A stretch of 64,000 bases of DNA from Clostridium chauvoei (GTDB taxonomy: Bacteria > Bacillota > Clostridia > Clostridiales > Clostridiaceae): positions 1,240,001 to 1,304,000 of the forward strand of contig NZ_CP018624.1 of assembly GCF_002327185.1 (NCBI RefSeq), in the 5' to 3' direction. Shown piece by piece: positions 17,755 to 26,396 of the stretch (its first letter is position 1; every line of letters starts with the position of its first letter). The translations under genes and the position numbers were made by a program. The notes under the pieces were generated by a model, which saw only the letters and a list, made by a program, of their open reading frames with translations, was not told the origin of the DNA and searched no databases.

Positions 17755-19554
17755 CTAATTAAAATATCTATTTTTTATTATTTTTTCTCCAATATTATAA
17801 GCATTTTTTAGATGTTCCTCTTCTTGTTTATCCTTAGGAATACCTATAATTTCATTACCTTTAATTACTGTTGCATCTCTATTTGTATTTACAAGGATTC
17901 TTCCCATAACTTTTTCTTTATAATAAGAATCTTCTATCCCTAATAAATATAATAAAGTTGGTGCTATATCTACATGACCTCCATGCACTTCTAAGGTTCT
18001 ACCTTTAATATTTTGTCCATTACTATCTTTTCCATAAATGATTAAAGGAATTTTCTTTTCATAATTTCTCCACCAATCACCTTCTAAAGGTAAATCTTGA
18101 ATTTTATCATTATAATATTTATGAACTCCACTATGATCTCCATAAATAACTACTACCGTATTTTCCATCAATCCACTTTCCTCTAAAAGAGAAATAAACA
18201 TACCTATTTGCTTATCAGTATAATTTATACTTTGAAAATATCCCCCAAGATAATTTTCATCTAACCATTCAGGTAATTTTAAGCTTCTATATTTATCTTG
18301 AATATCAAAAGGCCCATGACTTGTTAATGTACTAATAACTCCATAAAATGGTTGTGGTATCTTAGTTAGTTTTTCATGGAATTGAGTTAATGTTGTTCTA
18401 TCTGATAATCCAAAACCAGCATACTCGTCCTTTTTATATTCTCTAATGTCCCATATCTCCTTAACCCCTAATCCATTACTATGAAGTTCTCCAAATCCCC
18501 AATCAGATCCTTTTTCTATATGTGTAGAAACAGTATGATATCCATTTTCTCCCAATACATAAGGAAAAGAATTGTATTTTGTTTCTGGATTAGTAAGGGC
18601 CGTTATAGATTCTCCTAATGTAAAAACAGAACCATTAACTAAGACATCACAATCTATACTATTTGCACCATTGTTTTGCTCGTAAATATTGTTGAAATAA
18701 AGAGAATTTTCTATAAGTTTATTTAAATTAGGTGTTATAGTTTGTCCAAATACTTCTCTTCCAACAACAAAATTTTCTAGAGATTCTATTTGTAAGAAAA
18801 CCACATTCTTATCTTTGAACATAGCTTTATATTGATTATCTGGTAAATTTTCATTATTATACTTTAACCAATTATCTATATCTTTAATAGCAGCTTCATC
18901 CTTAGGTATAGTTAGCTTTTTATAAGTATCTGAAGCTTCATAAATATGAAAACCAATAGGTCCAAGGTTATTCATATTTATATATTGAGCCCACTCAACC
19001 TTAAAAAATTCTATTTTCCCCTCTGAAATATCTTTAATATCAAAGCTTATATGAAGTCCTAATATTACTATAAAAGATGCTATTAAAGCTATAGCTCCTT
19101 TTAAAAAGCTCCTTTTAGCTACTACTTTTATTTTTTTATATTTATAATCAAATAACATAAATACTATATCTATTAAAAATAGTATATCTATTATAGCAAA
19201 CTGTATAATGCTTTTATTAAATGGATTTATTAAATCTTTAAAAAATATTAACTTAAAGCCTAAAAAACCATTTGTAGCTCTAAAATACCAAAGATCAAAA
19301 ATTAATAATAAACTTATTATTAAATTTAAAGAAATATTATATAATCTTTGTGATTTTTCTTTTAAAAAATATCCTGGAGCTATTAATATCATTATAAAAG
19401 CACTATAAAAAAGCAAATGAAAAACATCTAGGTTTACAGCTACTCCCGATATTGCTACTAAACCTAGGAATAATATATTTTTAAATAATAAAAATATAAA
19501 TGTTAAAAGAACTATACTACGTCCTTTTGCTAAAATGTCTTTTAAAAATTTCAT
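17755..19554 (-). CDS. LTA synthase family phosphoglycerol transferase-like protein
   Basis: A 599-residue membrane enzyme. Five N-terminal helices (residues 1-180) anchor an extracellular sulfatase-fold domain. Metal-site motifs are present: QIESLENF, YGDHSGVHKYY and, near the end, EVHGGHVDIAPTLL. The family adds glycerol-phosphate to polymers such as lipoteichoic acid. The catalytic Thr region of LtaS (GKTSDSE) aligns by eye with GANSIDCD, giving Ser in place of Thr. The exact polymer made is not predictable. The start is near the divergent exonuclease gene. Confidence 0.82.
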   Translation of the reverse strand: MKFLKDILAKGRSIVLLTFIFLLFKNILFLGLVAISGVAVNLDVFHLLFYSAFIMILIAPGYFLKEKSQRLYNISLNLIISLLLIFDLWYFRATNGFLGFKLIFFKDLINPFNKSIIQFAIIDILFLIDIVFMLFDYKYKKIKVVAKRSFLKGAIALIASFIVILGLHISFDIKDISEGKIEFFKVEWAQYINMNNLGPIGFHIYEASDTYKKLTIPKDEAAIKDIDNWLKYNNENLPDNQYKAMFKDKNVVFLQIESLENFVVGREVFGQTITPNLNKLIENSLYFNNIYEQNNGANSIDCDVLVNGSVFTLGESITALTNPETKYNSFPYVLGENGYHTVSTHIEKGSDWGFGELHSNGLGVKEIWDIREYKKDEYAGFGLSDRTTLTQFHEKLTKIPQPFYGVISTLTSHGPFDIQDKYRSLKLPEWLDENYLGGYFQSINYTDKQIGMFISLLEESGLMENTVVVIYGDHSGVHKYYNDKIQDLPLEGDWWRNYEKKIPLIIYGKDSNGQNIKGRTLEVHGGHVDIAPTLLYLLGIEDSYYKEKVMGRILVNTNRDATVIKGNEIIGIPKDKQEEEHLKNAYNIGEKIIKNRYFN

Positions 19555-19711
19555 ATTTTACTACCCCTTTGTGTTTTTTATCATAGGTCATGTACTTAAA
19601 AATTATATCATAAAAATACTTTTTTTATTACCTTCAAAAATTATATTTTCTATTTATATTAAACTTTTTAATGATATAATAATTGATATGTTTAACTTTA
19701 GGAGTGATATT

Positions 19712-20482
19712 ATGTCTTATATTGTATTTGATTTAGAATTTAATCAGTGTTACAGTCCTACCGATGAAATTAAAATAGAGTCTAATCCAGTATGCCCTTT
19801 TGAAATAATTCAAATAGGAGCTGTTAAATTAAATAATACTATGCATAATATATCTTCATTTGATAAATTAGTAAAACCTACTCTTTATCCTAATATTCAC
19901 CCATTTGTTAGTGAACTTACAGGTATTAAAGATGAAGATTTATTAAATGAAAGTATTTTTACTAATGTTATTGAAAACTTTTTTAATTTTATTGATTCTA
20001 AAAATAGTATTTTTGTAGTTTGGGGAACTACAGATATTAAAGAAATTATTCGAAATATGAAGTTTCATGAAATAAATATAGATTTATTTCAAATAAAATA
20101 TATAGATTTACAAAAAGTTGTTTCTAAAAAACTTAACTGCCCAAAAGGAATTAAAATAGGTCTTAGTAAAGCTCTTGAAGTCTTTGATATAGAATTAAAT
20201 AAAGAATTGCATAATGCTTTTAATGATGCCTATTATACAGCTGAAGTTTTCAAAAAAATTAATACTTCTAATAATATAAAGTACTCAATATATAAATCAA
20301 AAATAACTAACAGAATAGCTACTAATGATAAATCAGAACTTGATTCTAATAAGCTATTTGCTCAATTCGAAAAAATGTATAATAAACAATTAACTTTACA
20401 AGAAAAAGAAATGATTAAACTTGCATATATTATGGGAAAAACTAATCAATTTCAAGTTAAAAATAATAAGAGTAAACAATAA
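19712..20482 (+). CDS. DnaQ-type 3'-5' exonuclease (KapD-like)
   Basis: A 256-residue exonuclease with Exo I motif FDLEFNQ (Asp and Glu metal ligands), an Exo II region at TDIKEII and an Exo III region at HNAFNDAYYTAEVF. It begins MSYIVFDLEFNQ, as homologues do. The ATG at 19712 is chosen because GGAGTGATATT precedes it. A longer open frame back to 19535 has no ribosome site and runs through the promoter region. KapD homologues are linked to sporulation inhibition in Bacillus; the substrate here could be RNA or DNA. Confidence 0.85.
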   Translation: MSYIVFDLEFNQCYSPTDEIKIESNPVCPFEIIQIGAVKLNNTMHNISSFDKLVKPTLYPNIHPFVSELTGIKDEDLLNESIFTNVIENFFNFIDSKNSIFVVWGTTDIKEIIRNMKFHEINIDLFQIKYIDLQKVVSKKLNCPKGIKIGLSKALEVFDIELNKELHNAFNDAYYTAEVFKKINTSNNIKYSIYKSKITNRIATNDKSELDSNKLFAQFEKMYNKQLTLQEKEMIKLAYIMGKTNQFQVKNNKSKQ

Positions 20483-20520
20483 TAATATTATTTACTCTAT
20501 CTTTATATATTTTAATACAG

Positions 20521-21134
20521 CTATTTTTTCATTAAATATTTAATAAAATTTTCTAAAATCTTAGCAGTAATTCCCCATATAACATATTCATTATATATAT
20601 AAAATAATGATGGATAATTTCCATTTTTAAACTTATATTTTTCCCATTGTTTATTAAGTGAAATGGGAAATTAGGATTTCTATTTACTGTTATCTCATTA
20701 TCAAATATTAAAGGCTTGTTGTTTATCAAAAAATTTATTGGTACAGAAAATAAGTGATCTACTTCTGACTTATTTATTTTTATTTTATCTATATTTTTTA
20801 CATAACAAAGAAAAGGATGAATAATTAATCCATAATGTGTTACAAAAATATCTAAAGGCGCTACTATTTCAAAATCATTTTTTTCTAAACCAATTTCTTC
20901 AAATATCTCTCTTATAACTGCATTCTTAGGTGTTTCATTTTTTTCTATTTTTCCTCCGGGAAAAGATATATCTCCAGGTTGTTCTTTCATATTTTTTGCT
21001 CTTACTTGAAAAATTATTTTTTCTGTTTCATCTTCTTCTATTATCATTATTGCTACAGCGGCTTTTCGCATTTCTTCCCATCCGTTTATATAAGGGGTAA
21101 AGTCTTTAAATTTTTTTCTTATTTCTTTTATCAT
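20521..21134 (-). pseudogene. NUDIX hydrolase (CoA pyrophosphatase-like), frameshifted
   Basis: The Nudix box is intact: GGKIEKNETPKNAVIREIFEEIGL fits GX5EX7REUXEEXGU. The extra Glu/Arg features resemble NudL-type CoA or nucleotide pyrophosphatases. After FPF (around 20665-20680) the current frame turns into an unlikely tail ending at 20553. The other frame instead continues as NKQWEKYKFKNG and ends with YVIWGITAKILENF, the conserved C-terminal motif of this family, stopping at 20521. One missing base in the TTTCCC stretch would explain both. So the gene is either broken or carries a sequence error. Confidence 0.75.
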
Positions 21135-21349
21135 TGCTCCTCCTTTCTTTTACTTAATTATACTCGATTTTGTTATTATTTTTTCAAATTAGTTTGTACT
21201 TTAATAATTTATTTTTTATTTATACTCATTTACGAGTATATTATATAAGTGTATAAATCAAACTGACAACTTTATTTTATTCTACAACTTGCCAAATTTG
21301 TATTTAATATGTAAAATATACTTATAAAATTATTTTAAGGGGTCAATTT

Positions 21350-22639
21350 ATGCGAAATAGAAAAAATCTTACAACTAAAATATTTATTTCTATGTTATTA
21401 GGCTTGATTTTCGGTTTAGTTCTTAAGTCTTTTCCTAATACTTTTATTAAAGATACTATTTTTTTAAATGGTATAATCAAAGTCTTAGGTGATGGTTTTT
21501 TAGCTATTATAAAAATGATGGTAGTTCCATTAGTTCTAATTTCTTTAACTTGTGGAGCATCCTCTATGGGAAATGTTAATAAATTGGGTCGAATAGGTTT
21601 TAAAACTTTTATATTTTATGTTTCTACCACTTGCGTAGCAATAACAATAGCAATCTGTATAGCATTTTTAATTAATCCTGGTGTTGGTCTTGACATGTCA
21701 CATCTAGTTTCTGAAATGCCAGTTATCTCTGAAACAAAATCCTTTAGTGAGCTCCTACTTAGTATAATTCCTTTAAACCCATTTAAATCTATGGTTGAAG
21801 GGGAAATGTTACAAATTATATTCTTTTCAATTTTATTAGGTCTTTCTATCAGTTTAGTTGGGGAAAAAGCTAAAGTTTTTAAAGAATTTTTTGAAAGCGC
21901 AAATGAAGTTGTTATGAAAATGGTACAAGTAGTTATGAATCTAGCTCCTTTTGGAGTATTTGCCTTAATTACAAATACTTTTGCAACAACAGGTTTTGAT
22001 GCCATGATTCCATTATTTAAATATATGTCTGTTATTTTAATAGCTCTTTTAATCCACGGCTTATTTATATATGGTGGAATGTTTAAATTATTTACAGGTC
22101 TTAATGTTAAACCTTTTCTGAAGAGATTTATCAAACCTGCTTCTATAGTATTTTCTACTGCGTCTAGTAATGCAGCATTACCTGTTACTTTAGACACTAT
22201 GGATGATATGGGAGTTAGTAACTCAATTTCATCTTTTACTATTCCACTTGGGTCTACTATAAATATGGATGGAACTGCCATAATGCAAGGTGCCGCTGCA
22301 ATATTTATAGCTCAAATTTATGGTATTGATCTTTCTATAAGTACTATTATTACTATTATTTTAACAGCAACATTAGCTTCTATCGGAACTGCTGGTGTTC
22401 CAGGTGTTGGAATGGTTATGTTATCTATGGTTCTTCAATCTGTTGGATTACCTATTGAAGGTATTGGTTTAATCTTAGGAGTAGATAGAATTTTAGATAT
22501 GTGTAGAAGTACTCTAAATACTATGGGAGATTGTATTTGTACTATGATAATTGCCAAAAGCGAAAATTCATTTAATGAAGATAAATACTATTCTGTTGAT
22601 AATACTATCATTGATAATAGTGAAGTACTCCCTAGTTAA
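21350..22639 (+). CDS. Dicarboxylate/amino acid:cation symporter (DAACS, GltP-like)
   Basis: A 429-residue transporter with eight helices and two re-entrant loops. The serine-rich loop STASSNAALPVTLDTM and the NMDGTA motif (TINMDGTAIMQGAAA) bind substrate and Na+, as in GltPh. LGVDRILDMCRSTLNTMGD holds the helix-8 Asp/Arg-type residues. Uptake of glutamate, aspartate or C4-dicarboxylate with Na+ or H+ is expected. RBS AAGGGG precedes the ATG; a strong terminator follows. Confidence 0.93.
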   Translation: MRNRKNLTTKIFISMLLGLIFGLVLKSFPNTFIKDTIFLNGIIKVLGDGFLAIIKMMVVPLVLISLTCGASSMGNVNKLGRIGFKTFIFYVSTTCVAITIAICIAFLINPGVGLDMSHLVSEMPVISETKSFSELLLSIIPLNPFKSMVEGEMLQIIFFSILLGLSISLVGEKAKVFKEFFESANEVVMKMVQVVMNLAPFGVFALITNTFATTGFDAMIPLFKYMSVILIALLIHGLFIYGGMFKLFTGLNVKPFLKRFIKPASIVFSTASSNAALPVTLDTMDDMGVSNSISSFTIPLGSTINMDGTAIMQGAAAIFIAQIYGIDLSISTIITIILTATLASIGTAGVPGVGMVMLSMVLQSVGLPIEGIGLILGVDRILDMCRSTLNTMGDCICTMIIAKSENSFNEDKYYSVDNTIIDNSEVLPS

Positions 22640-22684
22640 AAATAAAAGATCTGTTCTTAAATTATTAATTAGTTAAGTTTATGC

Positions 22685-22718
22685 AAAAAAGGTGAATTCT
22701 ATCGAATTCACCTTTTCC
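22685..22718 (+). terminator. Terminator of the DAACS gene
   Basis: AAAAGGTGAATTC and GAATTCACCTTTT form a 13-bp perfect stem with a 4-nt loop. The A-rich left side lets it also work for the convergent gene at 22757. Confidence 0.85.
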
Positions 22719-22756
22719 TATTAATTGGCTAGTTACTAGTATAATACCAATTTTAT

Positions 22757-22990
22757 TTACTTTATTTTATTAAATATCTCATTTATAATTTGGACTCTTT
22801 CTTCACCTAAAGTATTAGATAATTTTACTGGCATATGCTCACCCTTATAAACTCTATCTTCATTAGAATTTATAATTTTAATTACTTTTCCTTCTAAATC
22901 TTCATAAGATAAAAGGTCCTCCAAATATAAATCAACTAAATCCTTTAAGTGTGTTGCTAGTTCCTTTGGATTTCTATAAACTGCTCTCAT
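22757..22990 (-). CDS. Small conserved clostridial protein (TIGR04540-like)
   Basis: A 77-residue soluble protein starting MRAVYRNPKELATHLKDLVD, all helical in appearance. It resembles a short clostridial family I associate with TIGR04540, though I cannot verify this. The ribosome binding site is AGGAATACTA. No function is known. It sits alone between the DAACS symporter and the pyrophosphatase. Confidence 0.6.
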   Translation of the reverse strand: MRAVYRNPKELATHLKDLVDLYLEDLLSYEDLEGKVIKIINSNEDRVYKGEHMPVKLSNTLGEERVQIINEIFNKIK

Positions 22991-23080
22991 TAGTATTCCT
23001 CCATATTAACTTAAATAAATATAATATTCTATTGTATTATATATTATTATTAAACTTTTTCCTATATTATATTTTGATTT

Positions 23081-25180
23081 TTATAACATTCCAAAGGTTA
23101 ATACAACTGTTGCAAAAACTATTGATACTATAGACATTAATTTTATTAATATATTTAATGAGGGACCTGTTGTATCTTTAAACGGATCTCCTACTGTATC
23201 TCCTACTACAGCTGCCTTATGACAATCTGAACCCTTTCCACCTAATACACCTGATTCTATATATTTTTTAGCATTATCCCAAGCTCCACCTGAGTTTGCC
23301 ATCATGATCGCTAATACAAATCCTGTTACTGTTGATCCAGCAAGTAATCCTGCAACTCCATTAGGCCCTAAAATTAGCCCTATTATAAGTGGAGTTAATA
23401 TAGCTATAGCTGCAATTATTATAAGTTCTTTTTGCGCAGATTTAGTACATATATCTACACATGCACCATAATCTGGTTCTGATTTCCCATCCATAAGTCC
23501 TGGTATTTCTTTAAATTGTCTTCTCACTTCTACAACTATTTTTGAAGCTGCTCGTCCAACTGCATCCATAGTCTTAGATGCAAATAAGAATGTTACCATT
23601 CCCCCTATAAATAATCCTATTAAAACTTGTGGATTAAGTATTGATAAATTAAAAGTAAATTCTATATTATTACTTTTAGCTATACTCTCAATTGAATCTT
23701 TATATGCTGCTATAAATGCAAGGGCTGTAAGGGCAGCTGAACCTATAGCAAATCCTTTTCCTGTAGCAGCCGTTGTATTGCCTAATGAATCTAATGCATC
23801 GGTTCTTTCTCTTACTATTGGATCTTGATTAGATATCTCTGCTATACCTCCAGCATTATCAGCTACTGGTCCATAAGCATCTGTTGCTAATGTCATAGCT
23901 AATGTTGATAACATTCCTACTGCTGATATAGCTATTCCATAAAGGCCTAAACTAAAATCATTATATCCCCCTGAAAAATAGAAGCTTGCAATTATAGAAA
24001 TTCCAACTACTATAACAGGCATTGCAGTTGATGCCATCCCAAGAGATAATCCACCTATAATAGTTGTAGCAGCTCCTGTTTTTGTAGTCTCTGCAAGTTT
24101 TTTAGTAGGTTTATAATTATCACTTGTATAATATTCAGTAAAAAACCCTATAAATATTCCTGCTAAAAGTCCTGATAATATACTAAAATAAATCCCTATA
24201 TTTTCAGTACCAAGAATACCTCTTACTATAAAAAATGATCCTATAGCAACAATTGCTCCTGATATATAAACTCCTCTTCTAAGTGCACTTAGTAAGTTCT
24301 TTTGTGTAGAATCTTCCTTTGCTTTAACAAAGAATGAAGCAAAAATAGATGCTATAACTCCAAGAGAAGCAACTAATAAAGGTACTGTTACTCCAGATTT
24401 TCCAAGTCCTGCTGCAACAGCTAGTGCACATGATGAAAGTAACGAACCTACATATGATTCATAAAGATCTGCTCCAAGTCCTGCTACATCTCCAACATTA
24501 TCTCCAACGTTATCTGCTATAACTGCTGGATTTCTTGGATCATCTTCTGGAATACCAATTTCTACTTTTCCAACTAAATCAGCTCCTACATCCGCTGCTT
24601 TTGTAAATATTCCTCCTCCAACTCTTGCAAATAAAGCCATAGATGAAGCTCCTATACCAAAAGTCAACATGGTAGATGTTATTTTAGCTATACGCTCTAC
24701 TTCTGGTAAGGATTCGTAATACCAATCAAGTACGTTATACCATATTCCTAAATCTAAAAGTCCAAGCCCTACTACTACTAACCCCATTACAGAACCACTA
24801 GCAAAGGCAACCTTTAATGCACCATTTAAACTTTTCTTAGCAGCATTAGCTGTTCTTGCATTAGAATTAGTTGCAACTTTCATTCCTAAAAAACCACTAA
24901 GTCCTGAAAAAAATCCACCTGTTAAAAATGCAAAAGGAACAAATATAGACATATATCCTAGTCTGCTTAATATAAAAAATATTATAAACATAATTAAGAA
25001 AAAGATACCAATACCCTTGTATTGACGAACTAAAAAAGCATTAGCACCTTTTCTAATACTTTGTGCTATACTTTTCATTAAGTCTTCACCTTTATCTAGC
25101 TTAAAAATAGTAAAGACTAAGTAAGCTGCAAATAGTAATGCCACACTAGCAAATACTGGGATAAAAACAATTAAATCCAT
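23081..25180 (-). CDS. hppA: Membrane-bound pyrophosphatase, K+-dependent type
   Basis: A 699-residue protein with about sixteen helices. The PPi-binding motif is in KAADVGADLVGKVE, followed by DDPRNPAVIADNVGDNVGD. It hydrolyses pyrophosphate to pump Na+ or H+ out of the cytoplasm. In GNTTAATGKG the position that is Lys in K+-independent enzymes is Ala, so potassium dependence is expected. Whether it pumps Na+ or H+ needs the gate Glu position, which I have not aligned. Transcribed alone. Confidence 0.95.
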   Translation of the reverse strand: MDLIVFIPVFASVALLFAAYLVFTIFKLDKGEDLMKSIAQSIRKGANAFLVRQYKGIGIFFLIMFIIFFILSRLGYMSIFVPFAFLTGGFFSGLSGFLGMKVATNSNARTANAAKKSLNGALKVAFASGSVMGLVVVGLGLLDLGIWYNVLDWYYESLPEVERIAKITSTMLTFGIGASSMALFARVGGGIFTKAADVGADLVGKVEIGIPEDDPRNPAVIADNVGDNVGDVAGLGADLYESYVGSLLSSCALAVAAGLGKSGVTVPLLVASLGVIASIFASFFVKAKEDSTQKNLLSALRRGVYISGAIVAIGSFFIVRGILGTENIGIYFSILSGLLAGIFIGFFTEYYTSDNYKPTKKLAETTKTGAATTIIGGLSLGMASTAMPVIVVGISIIASFYFSGGYNDFSLGLYGIAISAVGMLSTLAMTLATDAYGPVADNAGGIAEISNQDPIVRERTDALDSLGNTTAATGKGFAIGSAALTALAFIAAYKDSIESIAKSNNIEFTFNLSILNPQVLIGLFIGGMVTFLFASKTMDAVGRAASKIVVEVRRQFKEIPGLMDGKSEPDYGACVDICTKSAQKELIIIAAIAILTPLIIGLILGPNGVAGLLAGSTVTGFVLAIMMANSGGAWDNAKKYIESGVLGGKGSDCHKAAVVGDTVGDPFKDTTGPSLNILIKLMSIVSIVFATVVLTFGML

Positions 25181-25321
25181 TATAATTCCTCCTTATTTTA
25201 ATAAATCTTTCCTTTTTTATAAGGTATTACATTTTATACTATGAATTTTAAATTACTATTAGACTAAATACTGATTAATTGTTTTAAATTATACTTATTT
25301 ACGAGGATATTGTTTAAAAGC

Positions 25322-25362
25322 AAAAAGGATTCTAAAATAAAATTTATTTTAGAATCCTTTTT
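25322..25362 (-). terminator. Terminator of the glycyl radical operon
   Basis: AAAAAGGATTCTAAAATAAA and its exact complement form a very long hairpin with A and T runs, immediately after the activase stop codon. It probably acts for the activase (-) and could work in both directions. Confidence 0.9.
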
Positions 25363-25363
25363 A

Positions 25364-26296
25364 TTATAAAGCTCCGATATTACATTTTATTCCTATATTC
25401 TCTACTACCTTTTTTAACTCTTCCATATATTCTTCTGTTGGTGTAGTTATACTATCTTTTATTTTATATTTTCTTCCTATACATTCATATTTATTTACAC
25501 CTAATCTATGATATGGCAATATATGAATTTCTTTAACCATTTTAAGAGTTTTAGCAAACTTAGCTATTTTCCCAATACTCTCTTTGTCTGAATTAAATTC
25601 TGGAATTACAGGTATTCTTATTATAGTTTCTACTCCAAGTTCAGAAATTCTTTTTGCATTTTCTAATATAATCTCATTTCTTTGTCCTGTATTTTTTAAA
25701 TGTTTATCAGAATCCAAGTGCTTAATATCTAAAAGCACTAAATCTAACCACGGAATTACCTCATCTATAATTTCTTTAGATGCAAAACCTGTAGTTTCCA
25801 TAGTCGTATGCCAAGCATTTGCTTTAAATCCCTTTAATAATTCTAAAGTAAATTTAGGCTGCATTAACGGCTCTCCACCTGATAAAGTAACTCCACCATT
25901 TGAATGTCTAAAATGAGTGGCATCTTTCTTTACTTCTTTAATAACTTCTTCTACACTTTTTTTCTCTCCCGATATAACTAAAGCTCCTGGATAACAAATA
26001 TCTGAGCATTCTTTGCAATTTATACATTTTGTTCTATCTATTCTATTAACATCATTAAAATCAATAGCTCCTACATCACAAATATCTTTGCATCTTTTAC
26101 AACCTAAACAATTTTTTATATTAAACATTAATTCCTCATTAGGATTTTGTGATTCTGGATTACTACACCATAAACAAGATAATGGACACCCTTTTAAAAA
26201 TACTATTGTTCTTACTCCCGGTCCATCATTTACTGAAAATCTTTGTATATTAAAAACAGTTCCTGTCTCATCATAATTTATCTTTTTATCTACCAT
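25364..26296 (-). CDS. Glycyl radical enzyme activase (PflA family)
   Basis: A 310-residue radical-SAM activase that generates the glycyl radical on the enzyme encoded upstream. The SAM cluster motif is CPLSCLWC (in VFLKGCPLSCLWCSNPES), and an inserted ferredoxin-like domain carries two clusters (CLGCKRCKDIC and CINCKECSDIC). LSGGEPLMQP is the GGE SAM-binding loop. The two-cluster insertion is typical of activases of dehydratase-type glycyl radical enzymes (DhaB2-like). It lies 100 bp after the enzyme gene, same strand. Confidence 0.93.
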   Translation of the reverse strand: MVDKKINYDETGTVFNIQRFSVNDGPGVRTIVFLKGCPLSCLWCSNPESQNPNEELMFNIKNCLGCKRCKDICDVGAIDFNDVNRIDRTKCINCKECSDICYPGALVISGEKKSVEEVIKEVKKDATHFRHSNGGVTLSGGEPLMQPKFTLELLKGFKANAWHTTMETTGFASKEIIDEVIPWLDLVLLDIKHLDSDKHLKNTGQRNEIILENAKRISELGVETIIRIPVIPEFNSDKESIGKIAKFAKTLKMVKEIHILPYHRLGVNKYECIGRKYKIKDSITTPTEEYMEELKKVVENIGIKCNIGAL

Positions 26297-26396
26297 ACTC
26301 TAGCCCTTCTTTCATTTCATTATTAAATTTAAAAGTCCTGCTTTAATAAATATTGAATTTCAATATTTTAATAAAACAGGACCATAGGCTTAAGTT

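Noticed and set aside
19535-19711. N-terminal extension of the exonuclease
   Set aside because: The extension overlaps the 5' end of the divergent LtaS-like gene and has no binding site, while GGAGTGAT precedes the internal ATG where homologues begin.
21616-22281. 221-codon open frame antisense to the DAACS symporter gene
   Set aside because: No ribosome site and no family resemblance; it is a shadow of the strongly supported plus-strand gene.
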